Shown here piece after piece: positions 9,484-20,688 of a stretch of 51,821 bases of DNA (the stretch's first letter is position 1; every line of letters begins with the position of its first letter). A program made the translations under genes and the position numbers. Source of the stretch: Aureobasidium sp. EXF-3400 (Eukaryota; Ascomycota; Dothideomycetes; Dothideales; Saccotheciaceae); NCBI GenBank assembly GCA_024195585.1, contig SWBL01000353.1:1-51821 (forward strand). Reading direction: 5' to 3'. A model generated the notes under the pieces. That model did no database searches. It was not told where the DNA came from and worked only from the letters and a program-made list of their open reading frames with translations.

Positions 9484-11692
9484 GATTGCGGCGCAAATGG
9501 ATCAAAGGATGACTTTGGCGTGTCGTGTGTTCTCCTGGCGTGTCGTACCGGCCTCTACACCTGCGGCGCTACTACTCGTACACGTTGGAAGGATCTAATT
9601 ACACATCCAGGACATGGAGACGCCAGCTGCGTATGCGACAGCGGAAAAAATGGCAATTCGTCGATGGTATACTGCACGCGGATGGGAAGAAAGCAGCTGT
9701 CTTGAGTCTTGACGCTTGCGCTCGTCGAAGCTTCGTTTCAGAAGCCTGCGACAGCCCAGCCCAATCATGACATGGCAAACATAGCCATTCGCCCTCCAGC
9801 ACACTATACCTACCCTACCTGCCTCTACCCACCTCAGATGGACTATAGAAAGCATTACTGTCGACTACTTCAGCACCTCGCTGGGAATACTTGCATCCTT
9901 TGCACATGCTCATTGCTCATGGCCCAAATCCGAGGCCACTCGTCGTGAATCGCGCGGTTGTTCTTCTTGGCGAAAGATAATACGTCGGCCCGTGCGCTAT
10001 CCGAGCTCGACCAAGGTGATGGCATTGAAAACAGCTCGTGGAAAGCACAAAGAACACCTTTTCCAAAAACACGTCTGTCCTAATTCAAATACCTGTACTC
10101 GACAAACCCACAACATTCTGTGTCAATGACAGGTAGATCGCAAAGGACGATCGGTATTCTCGTTTCTTGGAAGGAGTTGACTTTGTCCTTCCTTGCTTCA
10201 ATTATGTCTCATGCGTGCTACAGCATTTTGCATTCTGCACTATCAGGTCTTTCTTATATTCATACATCGATGTTTCTACCTCTGCATCCAATATATCGAT
10301 GATATGCTTCTTGAGTTACGTCATGCTCCAGCACCTTTCCCCCTGAACGCGTGTATGCTCGCCCACCTAGCGTCCACCACTCCCGAGGACTCAACATCAG
10401 GAGCGAAGCTTTCAAGGCGTCAAGGCGTCTTTTGCTATCCATGCCACAACCTCATCCAAAGTCCAAGCGCTGTCAGCTCTTCGTTTGCGGTTCTGTCGGG
10501 AGATCACCCAAGTAGCGCAACTGATTGACATCCTAATCTAGGGTGCTAGCCTGCTAGGACGAAAGGGAGAAGAGTCAGTCGCGAGAACCAGGTCGAAGCT
10601 TGCCCTCAGCTGCCATACGGAGATTTGCGTTTTTCAGCTGCCCAAATCGTTTCCAGACCGGGTTGATCCTAGGAGTGCTAGGCCGCAGGCGTGTTTCTTC
10701 TCTAGGCCTCGCAAATGATCATCTCCCACTTTTCGTGCCACATGGAAGCGCCGCTCGTCCTTTAGAAGCCCTATGCCATAATATCGTACCAGCGTGCGTT
10801 CGCTGGCGACGCCTTCCGAGCTGCTGTTCCAAGCCTTGTCTTTCCTCAGGTCGCTTCAGGTTCGCGTCCGACGGTGTTGCCGACGGGAGGCTGACGCTAG
10901 CAGCGACGACTTTTCTCAAAAGACATCATCCATAACTTCAAAGCGCGTGCTCGTGTGTTTAGAAACGCATCATACCTTTTCATGTCTTCGATCGAATGCT
11001 TCCAATTCTTCGATTGCTCAGCCAGGTCTCACTCTGTTTGACCGGACAGCCGTTTTCGGCAACCGTCACACGTTGCTGCCATCTGCCGAGGAGGTTGAGC
11101 TTTTCTCAACGACTTTTCAACGGCATGAATCATCACAGAGTGCGAACAAGCCCAGAAGCTGCTCTCACAGATATTTGCAAACGGGCAACCAGCCGCAGTA
11201 CGTCTGGATTTCGGACGGACATTTACGCTTTTCTATGCAGGAACAGAAAAACAGAGTGCTTCGACGCTCGCATGCCCTTCCCGGCCGGCCGGTCGAGGCG
11301 TGCGCTAACGCAGGTCACCGCAATTCGCTAGCTCGACCGAGCTGCATATGGCTGGCTGAGGTGCATATCGAGCTCGGCAACGTTTCTTCTTTAGGTCGCA
11401 TCATACTTTTCTGTCTATCCAAGCGCACAATTTTAGCACGCTTAAACACGCTTTTAGCTTCCTCATAGTAGTTGCCCCTAATGTTCAGCCGCTTGTGGTT
11501 TGTTTGGGACCAGTGGACCATCGATAACCTGACGGCCACCCCGCTCGGGACGTGCTAACATGCAAGAGCTGAAGAATCAGAAGATATAAGAGTCTGCTGT
11601 TTTCCCACCGTTACCGTTTCTGTCTAAATCGTCGCTCGCTTCTATCACCTCCTCCTTCACCAAGGGTCTCGTACCCACTTCTCTCGTTCAAC
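9484..11692. other. Divergent intergenic region, capping enzyme / WSC protein
   Basis: A 2.2 kb stretch without a gene I can support. It holds the promoters of the capping enzyme gene (-) and of the large WSC protein (+). Just before the latter, TATAAG sits at 11585-11590, followed by a CT-rich leader (cacctcctccttcacc region) up to the ATG. The long open frame at 10794-11468 starts with GTG and resembles no family. Confidence 0.5.
11585..11590 (+). promoter_or_regulatory. TATA-like box of the WSC protein gene
   Basis: TATAAG lies 102 bp before the ATG at 11693, followed by a pyrimidine-rich leader. That spacing is usual for fungal promoters. It rests on position and sequence only. Confidence 0.35.
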
Positions 11693-14600
11693 ATGCTGAC
11701 TTCATTCTGGAAGACCCTTGTCTTCTTGTCGGCTCTTCTTCTACAGGATGTTTCTGCCCAACAGTATCTTGGAGATGTTATCCCTAATGCCACATACCCC
11801 GGTGTTCCTGGTTCGGAACTTGTCTACTTCAGAGTCAAGGATCCTGCTGGAGTAAACAACAACCTCACTCTCGTTAACTATCAATCCCTGGGATCCAATG
11901 GCAAGCGTATCAATGCGGCCAAGGTCCAGCGTGCTGTTATCATTATCCACGGTCTCAACCGTGATGCGGGTACCTACATGAGTAACGTAAGTTGTTTGTA
12001 TTGCCATTTTGGGATCGAGTATATACTGATCGGCGTTTCAGATGTTGAGTGCACTTTCCCAAGTTACTACCGACTCCAACATCAACTTCGATTCCGTTGT
12101 CATCAACGCACCCAGTTTCCCCAACGGAGACGACAAGAACGTATCATACCCGTACTGGGACTACCCTCCTGGTGCTAAGAAGAAGGCAGCTGGTGGTAAC
12201 CAATCTTGGACGAACCTGCTGGTTTGGAAGGCCTCGCAATGGGCTGGCGGCGGTACCAACCAGTACCCCAACAAGGCCCAATCCGTCTCTTCTTATGAGG
12301 TTCTTGACCAGCTTATTGCGTGGTACGGCGACAAGAACAACTTCCCTAACATCAAGCAAATTGTTATCGCTGGTCACTCCCTCGGTGCACAGACTGTTCA
12401 GCGCTATGCCACTGTTGGAAAGCCTCTTAGCTCTGTCGGAGTTACCGTCCCTGTCACTTACTGGATCGCCAACCCAAACAGTCTTGTTTGGTTGAACTCG
12501 TCGCGTCCTCTCTCCACTGCCAACTGTGCAGACTACGATGAGTGGCGTGATGGTCTTTCCGCTTACGCTGCTTACCCTAGCGTCTACAACACTGGTCTGG
12601 TTGCTCAAGGCACCTCAGCTGTGCTTGCCAACTACCAAGCCAAGAACAAGGCTTACGCTCGTGGTACCCTTGATATGGGTGATGATTCGTCTACTTGTGC
12701 CCCTTTCACCACTGGCAGCAACCGTCACGAACGTTTCTACTACTTTATCAACTGGTGGACCCCTACTTGTGAAGCTCCTACCTCAGCCTCAGGCCACTGT
12801 GATACCGTTGACTTGGTCGCTATGGGTCACGATGGTGGTGGTATGATGGCCTCTACTGCTGGACAGGCTCGTCTTTTCAAGGACAACTTCTATGGTGATG
12901 GCGCGAAAGCATATGATTTCGGCTACCCTCGTATTCAAGCCAACGTGGATGATCCCTTCCCTGATCCTGCCTACAACTCGACTTCGGACTCAGCAAACAA
13001 GACTGTCTACGCTGGCAACATGACTTATGCAGGCTGCTACACTGATTCGGGCACCCGCACCCTGGCCACTCTAGTCTACGATAGCCCTTCCAACACCGTT
13101 GAGAAGTGTACCGCTGCTTGCGCCAACGCTGGTTTCTCGATTGCAGGCATGGAGTACGGCAGCCAGTGTTGGTGTGATAACAAGATCGGTCCCTACACCC
13201 AGAAGGCTCTGGATCTTGGTTGCTCTCAGCCTTGCCCTGGAAACACCACTGAGACTTGCGGTCAGTCCGGTCGCCTGTCGCTCTACTCAAACGGCTCGCC
13301 TGTTCAAGCCGCGGCTCCCTCCAACCCCGAAGTCGTAGGCAACTACTACTACTCCGGGTGCCACAATGAATCGACTAGCGGCCGTGCTCTCTCGGGTCCC
13401 TCTTACTCCGATGGCAAGAACATGACTTTGGAGAGCTGTGCAGCTTTCTGCAACGGCTATAAGTACTTCGGTATCGAGTACGCCGCTGAGTGCTACTGTG
13501 GCTCATACTTCGGTGTCGGCAGTGCTCTCGTTTCGGACAACACTTGCTCTATGTTGTGTACCGGCAACTCGCTTGAACTCTGCGGTGCAGGTGGCGCTCT
13601 TTCTGTCTACCAACTCGAGTCTGATGCACCTGTCTCGACCATTGTTCAAGGCTCCACTACCGCTGGTTCTACTCCAACAAACACAGGCTCAGGCTCGGCA
13701 TCCAGTCTCCCTACTAGCAGTCTTTGCCCTGCCACCAACGGACAGACCATTGCAGATTCGAACAACATCACTTATACCGTAGCATGTTCTTCGGACACAA
13801 ACATTGGTTCATACTCCAGCGCTCAAGCAAGCACCTCGTACTTCGACTGCATGGTTGCCTGCGACAATGCCGCTTCGTCTGGTTGTGTGGCATTCACCTA
13901 TGTTGGAGGAGCACTCGGCAGCGGTTCAGGAACTTGCTACCTGAAGAACAGCCAGGGCAGCTTCATCGCAGGTGGTAATAACCTTGTGTCTGGATTCAGA
14001 ACCTCATCTGGTTCCACTGGAGGAGCAACCACCACCACGACTTCTTCTACCGCAGCAGCTGCAACCACCTATGCTGATGGCTCAACACCCACTGTCGCTG
14101 GTGTCACCTACGCTATTGAGGTCAACGTGACTTACTCTGGCACAACTCTGGCTCTCTCCAAGAAGCGTGCTGCTGCCGTTGTTGGCGACTGCTTGAACAC
14201 TTGCGCTCAAAGCACCTCATGTGTCGGAACTGCCTTCGACGGTTCTGTTTGCACATTCTTCGGCGCCATCGACAAGAGCACAAAGTCATCTGCTCCCGGT
14301 ACCACCTTTGCCACTGTTCAAGCTCGTGCTGCCGCTACCTCAACCTCTTCGAGCTCTACAGGAGTTCCTTCCGCCTCGCTCTGCCCTAGCGCCAATGGTC
14401 AAACAGTCAACAACTACGTCGTCAGCTGTCAATCTGACACGAACATCGGTTCATACTCGAGTGCAAATGCCGTTAACTCTTACCTTGACTGCATGACTGC
14501 CTGTAACGCCGCAGCATCGACTGGCTGTGTTGCATTCACCTACGTTGGCGGTGCTCAAGGTAGCGGATCTGGCGCATGTTACCTCAAGAACAGCATGGGA

Positions 14601-16661
14601 AGCTTCACCGTCGCTGGCGGCAACAACTATGTCTCCGGTATGGTCGCCTCTCAGGGTTCATCATCATCGTCATCGTCGTCCCTCAGCTCGACTCAGAGCG
14701 GATCGGCCAGCACCTCGGGAGCTGCATCGTCGAGCTCGACCACAACCTCCTCGTCAGCTACAGCCTCAGCCTCGAGCAGCCTATGCCCTTCTGTAGACTC
14801 GCAGGATCTCACCGACTCCAATGGAAATGTCTACACTATCAAGTGCCAGTCTGACACAAACATCGGCTCCTTTGCAAACGCCCAGGCTACCAACACCTAC
14901 GCCGACTGCATGACCGCTTGCGATGCTACCACAGGATGTGTCGCCTTCACTTATGTTGGTGGAGCAAATGGACTTGGCGGCGGAGCCTGTTACCTGAAGA
15001 ACAGTGCAGGAAGCGCAACCCCAGCAGGCGGCAACAACTACATCTCCGGATTCTTGAAGCAGTCTGTTTCGTCGAGCTCAGCATCTTCAAGCACTGTTTC
15101 ATCGAGCTCGGCGTCTTCGAACACCGTCTCGTCTACCACAGTCTCGTCGTCGGCAACAGCATCCAGCAGCGCTTCAGCCTCCCTTTGCCCTCAAGCAAAC
15201 GGACAGATCATCACTGACTCGAACGGTAACCTGTACAATGTGACCTGCTCCGCCGACAACCAGGTCGGATCCTACACAAACACTCAGGCCTCTACCTCTT
15301 ACCTTGACTGCATGACAGCCTGTGATGCCGCTGCCTCATCTGGCTGCCAAGGTTTCACCTACGTCGGTGGTGCTCAAGGTTCTGGATCTGGCACTTGTTG
15401 GTTGAAGCAGAGCATGGGTGATTCCCTTCCTAGAGATAGCACCATCATCTCTGCTGTCAAGGTCGCCAAGCCCAACGTCGTGTCTGGCAGCAGCTCTAGC
15501 AGCTCGGTCTCATCATCGACTGCTTCCTCGTCAACTGCTTCGTCCTCGACCGCTTCGTCAACCGTTTCTTCGTCGATCATTTCATCGTCAACTGCATCTT
15601 CTTCCACCGATTCTTCGTCGATTGCTTCCTCGTCGACTGCTTCTTCGTCTACTGCTTCTTCCTCCTCCACCGCTTCGTCTTCCACTGCTTCTTCATCGAC
15701 CGTCTCTTCGTCGAGCAGCACTATCTCCTCGTCCAGCAGCATTGTCTCTTCGTCAACCAGCAGCAGCGTGGTTTCGTCTTCTTCAAGCAGTGTCGCCTCT
15801 TCCTCTTCCAGCACTGTCTCTTCGTCGTCGAGCACCGTTACTCCCTCTTCAAGCAGCTCCGCCTCTTCGTCATAGAGTACTGTTTCTACTTCATCAACCG
15901 TTTCTTCCAGCACTGTCTCGTCATCGAGCACTTCTTCTTCCAGCAGTGTAGCAACGACACTCTCGACATCTACCTCGTCTGCCGCGGCAACATCGTCCAC
16001 CGCACTCTCGCTTCCCACTGGCTTCTCCTCATACGGTTGCTTTATTGACGGAAGCCCTCGTGCTTTGGCCTACTCTGCTGGTTCCAAGAGCGACAACACC
16101 CCCTACAAGTGCGCATCCACTTGCCAGAGTTTGGGATACAAGTACGCAGGTACCGAATACGGAAGCGAGTGTTGGTGCGCCAACGCCGCACCCACCTCCA
16201 GCACAAAGGCTACTGACTGCAACATGGCTTGCAGCGGTGACAAGACCCAAACCTGCGGTGCTGGAAACCGTCTTTCCGTCTACGTTGACAACACCTGGAC
16301 CAACAAGTTCAGCGCTCGTGCCAGCTATGGCTCGTGGAACTTGATGGCTTGCTACACCGATGGTACTAACGGCCGTGTCTTGCCCAACACTATGAGCATG
16401 ACTGGCGGTTCTAACAACGCTACCATCGCCAACTGCCTTGACGCCTGTACAAGAAGCGGCTTGAAGGTCTGCGGTGCCGAGTACTACTCAGAGTGCTACG
16501 GAGGCTCGGTCGCACCTAACAGCAACTTGATTGCCGGGTCTGACCCCTTGACCTCTGGTTGCAACTACCCTTGCAGCGGCAACAAGACCGAGGCATGTGG
16601 TGGCTCGAACAGAATCCTGGTGTACATCAACAACGGCACCGTGGCTGCTAGCCGCCATTAA
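11693..16661 (+). CDS. Secreted alpha/beta-hydrolase with WSC and PAN-like domains, interrupted by one in-frame TAG
   Basis: The exons are 11693-11986 and 12042-16661, with a 55 bp GTAAGT..TTCAG intron in phase 0. A signal peptide (about 1-22, ending DVSA) is followed by a hydrolase domain with IIIHGLNRDAG, the nucleophile elbow GHSLGAQ (Ser about 211) and a candidate catalytic His in MGHDGGGMM (about 361). Two WSC domains follow (about 425-510 and 532-622), then five PAN/Apple-like Cys repeats (about 657-1241, the second divergent), a Ser/Thr stretch and two more WSC domains (about 1426-1628). Codon 1376 (15873-15875) is TAG, yet the same frame stays open for 261 more codons and encodes well-preserved WSC domains. 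WSC domains bind glycans, so a role on cell-wall polysaccharide is likely; the substrate is unknown. No GPI signal or membrane anchor is visible at the C-terminus. The TAG could be a recent nonsense mutation, a sequence error in repetitive DNA, or readthrough; no good intron donor removes it. Confidence 0.78.
13717..15470 (+). repeat. Five PAN/Apple-like coding repeats
   Basis: Repeats begin near 13717, 14068 (divergent), 14374, 14779 and 15178. Four of them share the order LCP..NGQ, C..DTNIGSY (or a variant), YxDCMxAC, GCVAFTYVGG, GxGxCYLK and GGNN. The spacers are Ser/Thr-rich. The high similarity of copies 1, 3, 4 and 5 suggests tandem duplication inside the gene. The PAN/Apple assignment rests on the cysteine pattern and is an inference. 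Confidence 0.7.
15480..16010 (+). repeat. Ser/Thr codon repeat region (TCN/ACN triplets)
   Basis: A degenerate run of TCG, TCA, TCT, TCC, AGC and ACT/ACC triplets encodes a nearly pure Ser/Thr linker with some Val, Ala and Ile. It is probably a heavily O-glycosylated, extended spacer between the PAN-like repeats and the last two WSC domains. The in-frame TAG lies in this tract, where a TCG-to-TAG change needs only one base. Confidence 0.85.
15873..15875 (+). other. In-frame TAG stop within the WSC protein reading frame
   Basis: The codons read TCG TCA TAG AGT ACT. Upstream and downstream frames are identical (15873 and 16065 are both multiples of three from exon 2). No other stop occurs until TAA at 16659-16661. 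No GTRNGY donor lies in the Ser/Thr tract before the TAG. Confidence 0.9.
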
Positions 16662-17774
16662 AGCTGATGTTTTTTCTGTCTTTTCTTCTCTTGCTTAGCG
16701 AGCAATTGAGAATTATCTTCTTCTTGCATCCCCCTTTTTACGATTTACAAAGATTTTTTCACGCCCCTGATGTTCAGACCGGGATTACACTGATCATTAA
16801 ATTTAGTCTATAGACTGTCTTTTTCCTTCTCACGACGTATATACCAAAGATCCATATACAAACTTCGTAATTCTTGATTGGCTTTTTCTCTTGATTGTTC
16901 CTTCCCTGAGTCTTTTGTTGCAGTTACCAAAATCGTGTATGGCAGGAACGATCAATCTCAAACGAGCTTTCCAGAAAGTAGAGGCTGGCCACGTGGAGTG
17001 ATAACCATCTCTTTCGACTTTTTACTCATCAACATGCTTTCTCATGTTTCCACTTGATGGAGAGTCTAGCACAAAAAAGAACTCAATAGTTCCGATCATG
17101 TCTTTTTGGATTATGTCGTCTTCACAATCACAGTTGGGCATTCCAATAAGATCGTTAATGTATCACTTCTCGACCGCAGCAAAGAAACGCAATGGTGTTT
17201 GATTTTTGTGCATCTCTTTGTCGCTGACGTAGTCTTTGTGTTTTCGGATCTCAGATTCCGTAGTCAACGTAGCTATAAATTATTCCAGGAACATCGTCAC
17301 AATCGTTACATGACCTGATTCATGTGTAGAGACAAAGGGCAAGTCGAGGAAGCAGTGCTTGAACTTCGATTTCGATGACTGGAAAGGGTTTTCAAGAGCA
17401 AGCTATTATGCTCTTCAAGGGTGGAAGGGTCGGGTCGTGCATTGTAGGGTGTTACAAACTATTCAATCACGGTGGTGCACTTCAGCATCAATACCATCGT
17501 TACGCGCTTTTTGCCGCTGTTCCAGATGACAGGGGTGAAACTAAAGCATGTCAGTTCTGGCGAATCAATTGATCCTAATGCTGCTGCTGCAGCAGGCAAA
17601 ATTCCTCGCTCAAGTCACGAGAGTTGACAAATTCAAACATTAGCGAACCGCTGCAGGGCACTTTTCGGCCCTGTGTCACCATACATTCTCTGCTGGTCCC
17701 AGGATTGGATGTGATGTGAGCATAGACGTTCTGAAGGGAGACATCTTCACGATATTGTCGAACACTTCGCTGGG

Positions 17775-17846
17775 GAGGAGAGGAGAGAAGCAGTGGACCA
17801 CCATGCTGAGGAGGAGAGGAGAGAAGCAGTGGACCACCATGCTGAG
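17775..17846. repeat. Two perfect tandem copies of a 36 bp unit
   Basis: Positions 17775-17810 and 17811-17846 are identical and begin GAGGAGAGGAGAGAAGCAGT. The match stops within one or two bases on either side, so this is a simple duplication. The unit length is a multiple of three, and the minus-strand frame stays open through it, but no protein is recognised. Confidence 0.9.
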
Positions 17847-18469
17847 GACCGAAGAACACGAAAGAGAGGTCATGAGAAGACGATGAAGAGCACGGGACGG
17901 ATAGTAAGGTACGCAAAGTCGAGTTGATGGGACAAACTCCGACTGAACGGTAAGCAGTCCAGAGATTGGTGGAAGTAATCGCAGTGAGTTCCTAGGAAGA
18001 ACGCATAGATGAAGACCGACCGTAGACCCGTCCGAAAAGCGAGCCCGACAACTCTGCAAACGTTTTCGGTCTCGCAGTTCGTGTTGCCCTGACATCTATG
18101 GCCTGGGACTCTTGTCCGAGTGGATCTTGTATGCAATGCATATGTATAGCAAGAGCGATACCGGGTCTGCTAGCACTGACGGCATGCGCAAGCTGCAGCA
18201 ATAGTGACACTGAGCAAATAGTGCTCCTGCACTCTGTGCCTTCCCACCCGAAGCGCTCGTTGGGAAAACCAATGAACTGTCGAGGAGTCGAGAAAGAACT
18301 ACTGCTTGGGTTCGGGCCGTATAGCCGCAGCGAACAGCTGCATGGCTGTGATGGTGCTTGTCATTCGTGCTTGCTTCGTTGTGGATTCGTCTTTCGATAG
18401 ATCCGGCGCTTGCTTTACGATTACGGCAGCTCAAGTATCAATGCAAGACACACAGACTCGCGGCAAAAC

Positions 18470-18649
18470 ATGCCTTCTGGTAAATCAACTCTTGAAGAGT
18501 CATGGTTCGGCATTGTAGAAGCTGACCATGCTCCGATGATCTGCGCTTCTCATGTACTTGGGCAAGTTCTGCATGACAACCCTAGCCCTAGTTCAGCTGA
18601 CGACGATGAATCAACGATCAGTCATCACCCAGATGAAGACATCGTGTGA
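18470..18649 (+). CDS. Possible small protein (59 aa), doubtful
   Basis: An ATG with A at -3 (aaaacATG) opens a frame starting MPSGKSTLEESWFGIVEADH and ending in an acidic, Ser-rich tail (DDDESTISHHPDEDIV). The composition looks more protein-like than the neighbouring frames, but I recognise no family. It could be the last exon of a longer gene, a decayed gene or chance. Nothing nearby supports expression. Confidence 0.18.
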   Translation: MPSGKSTLEESWFGIVEADHAPMICASHVLGQVLHDNPSPSSADDDESTISHHPDEDIV

Positions 18650-19724
18650 TGATACGTAGGCTCAGGCATAAGCGATATGTTTACATGTGATTTGAAATGC
18701 TTCGATTCATGGTCGTCAAGGCCACGATCCTCGAGGCTTCAAACAAGGCTGTTAGAGTCAGTCTGCGTGATTGAGTGGAAGTCTGTGGGGAGTTGATACG
18801 TGGTTATGACAAGGTATCCGAGAAGAACGGCCGTATATCGAATGACCACTTAGCTGCATGGTGATCATGGAATCTAGACGACGCTGAGTGGAGCTAGTTG
18901 AGCTGCAGAGCGAAGGGAAAGAAGCAACTGGTCCTCGGTGCACTCTCTTCTTCTACGACACTGGCTAATCGCAAGTTCACTTTGCTGAGTTGTTCTTGCA
19001 ATTCCTCCGGCACAGCTCCTGCCGTTCTCGACAGCGGCCCGTCCGTTGTCGTCTACTCGGCTACGTCTCCAAAGACGGATGATCAAACATGCATATTCTC
19101 ATCCTGGTTTCGACGGACTGACTCGCAGTTTATAGCACATGGTTCGTTGCTCGAGCACGACCTTTAGTGTCGGTACCGATTCTTGGGATTTGGAACGCAC
19201 CAGCGGTTCTCTGCAGCACAATATATGCTGGCAGTATTCGAAATATGCACCTCCAGATGACGACCATTACCTGTTTGTAGAAGTTCGGCCCGTGTGGTTG
19301 GTTCGACCCCATCCAAGACGATGATGCTGTTGTGTGAGCTAGTGCGGAGCAAGACTTGAAGTTGTTCAACCGAAAAGTTCAAGGAAGGCGCCAAGGGTGT
19401 TTGTCTCCACATGAGCAACACTTTATGCAAAACAGCAATTTATTTCAGCAGATCGATATGGCGGTTAACTCGGTAATCGGACCAGAGATCTCGCAATATA
19501 TAATCTGATACTCCAGAGGCTTGCCAAATGTCCCACCATCAGCCTAATTATAGGAGTATTGCGATATACATCATGTGGCGGAAGAATGGGACCTTGCGAT
19601 CAGAAACATTATATTATCTTGTAACGAGCAAAAAACGTCTTCAGAATATATATGGGCGAAGTGAAACAAGTATAGGTGTTGGTTGAATGCAGGGTCGGGT
19701 CGATGCAAGCATCATGACTGCGCG

Positions 19725-20688
19725 TCACCCATGCGATCCTTGCCGAAGGGGAGATTGTCGGCTCGAAGCAAACAATCGCTCGTGTCCGGTGGTTCTAGCC
19801 AAGTTGAAGTCAATCGCAACCAACATCTTCTCTAGAAATCCGTCTAGACCCAACGCCGCAAGCCCACCACGCATGTCAATAAATTGCCGTAGGCCACTCA
19901 TGTGTGTCGAAAATGCATCTGCATCCCTCCAGAAGGCCTCGTGCTGGGCCATGGTTGCCATAGTCGCGATCATGGAATCCTTGGTAGAAAGATTTCCGTT
20001 CATGGCTTGAATGGCCATGTCTTTGAGCTGGAATAGATCCACGACCTGAGTGTGCGCAGCCATGGAGGATCGAAACAGCGATGCCGCAAATAGCAAGACA
20101 GCATGAAGCAGTGCCACATCGCTCATGACAAATGGCATCCAGGTTGACCTCAGGAGAGCCATCGTAGGGGCATCATCTGATTGCAGCACCTCTTTGGCCG
20201 TGAAAGCAAGATCTGTGATATGTGCGTCTTAGAAACCAGCGCAATATGAAAGAGGTTTCGGTGGTATACTTACAATTCTCTAGAATCTGGTTGAGATACG
20301 GAAGCCATTGAGCTGGGTAGACCTGCGATACGTCTATCATCGGATACTGGGGCGTCGACGAGAACGAGGATATGTCAGAGCTGCTGGCTGGAGATACCGG
20401 GCTCTGCTGACCCGATGTAGTAGGTCTCGACAATGGATAAGAGGCAGCATGTGCACGACCTTGTGATATTTGTGCCGCTGAGGTGCCCAACAGCTGCGGA
20501 TCACTGTTGGATCTTCGAGCTGCTGCTAGTTGTTCCGCCTTTTGATGTTGTTGCTTCGTGACATGGCTTCGAATAGCCCGCCGAACCTTTTGGTCCTTTG
20601 TATCGCTGGGGTCCGTGAGATTGACGAATTGAAAGGACATCGCTGGCTCAGACGGTCCCGGAGAGACAGGCGACGAAGTTCCAGGCAT
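19725..20688 (-). CDS. Short fungal transcription-factor-like protein (300 aa), probably truncated
   Basis: The exons are 20688-20274 and 20212-19725, with a 61 bp GTAAGT..CACAG intron. The N-terminal part carries FQFVNLTDPSDTKDQKVRRAIRSHVTK-like residues (about 19-45), then a disordered Ser/Pro stretch. After the intron come YLAFTAKEVLQ, RSTWMPFVMSDVALLHAVLL, a FQLKDMAIQAMN segment, AQHEAFWRDADAFSTHMSGL and RQFIDMRGGLAALGLDGFLE. This order is typical of the Fungal_trans_2 group (PF11951), whose members often lack a Zn cluster, as here. Relatives usually run on for roughly 150 more residues; this frame stops soon after VAIDFNLA. No continuing exon was found, so a truncated or decaying regulator is likely. 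The family placement is inference from pattern; the target genes are unknown. Confidence 0.6.

Larger units (their letters stand above)
16662..19724. other. Gene-poor block of about 3 kb
   Basis: Beyond the T-rich 3' flank of the WSC gene I see no gene I can defend. It holds a 36 bp tandem duplication at 17775-17846 and a short open frame at 18470-18649. An AT-richer part lies at about 19430-19690. I looked for transposon ends, transposase motifs and tRNA boxes and found none. Confidence 0.5.

Noticed and set aside
10794..11468. Plus-strand frame of 224 codons before the WSC gene
   Set aside because: It begins with GTG, has no conserved motif and no plausible splice structure, and overlaps equally long frames. 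Chance is the simpler reading, though transcription was not testable.
15480..15875. Intron removing the in-frame TAG of the WSC gene
   Set aside because: The TAG itself could be the acceptor (TCATAG), but the in-phase GT candidates (GTTACT, GTCTCT) are poor donors and the nearest would give an intron of only 39 bases.
15374..16018. Minus-strand frame of 214 codons rich in Glu, Asp and Val
   Set aside because: It is the complement of the TCN/ACN Ser-Thr tract, so its composition follows mechanically from the sense repeat.
19300..19320. GGTTCGACCCC as a Pol III B box
   Set aside because: No A box or foldable cloverleaf upstream.
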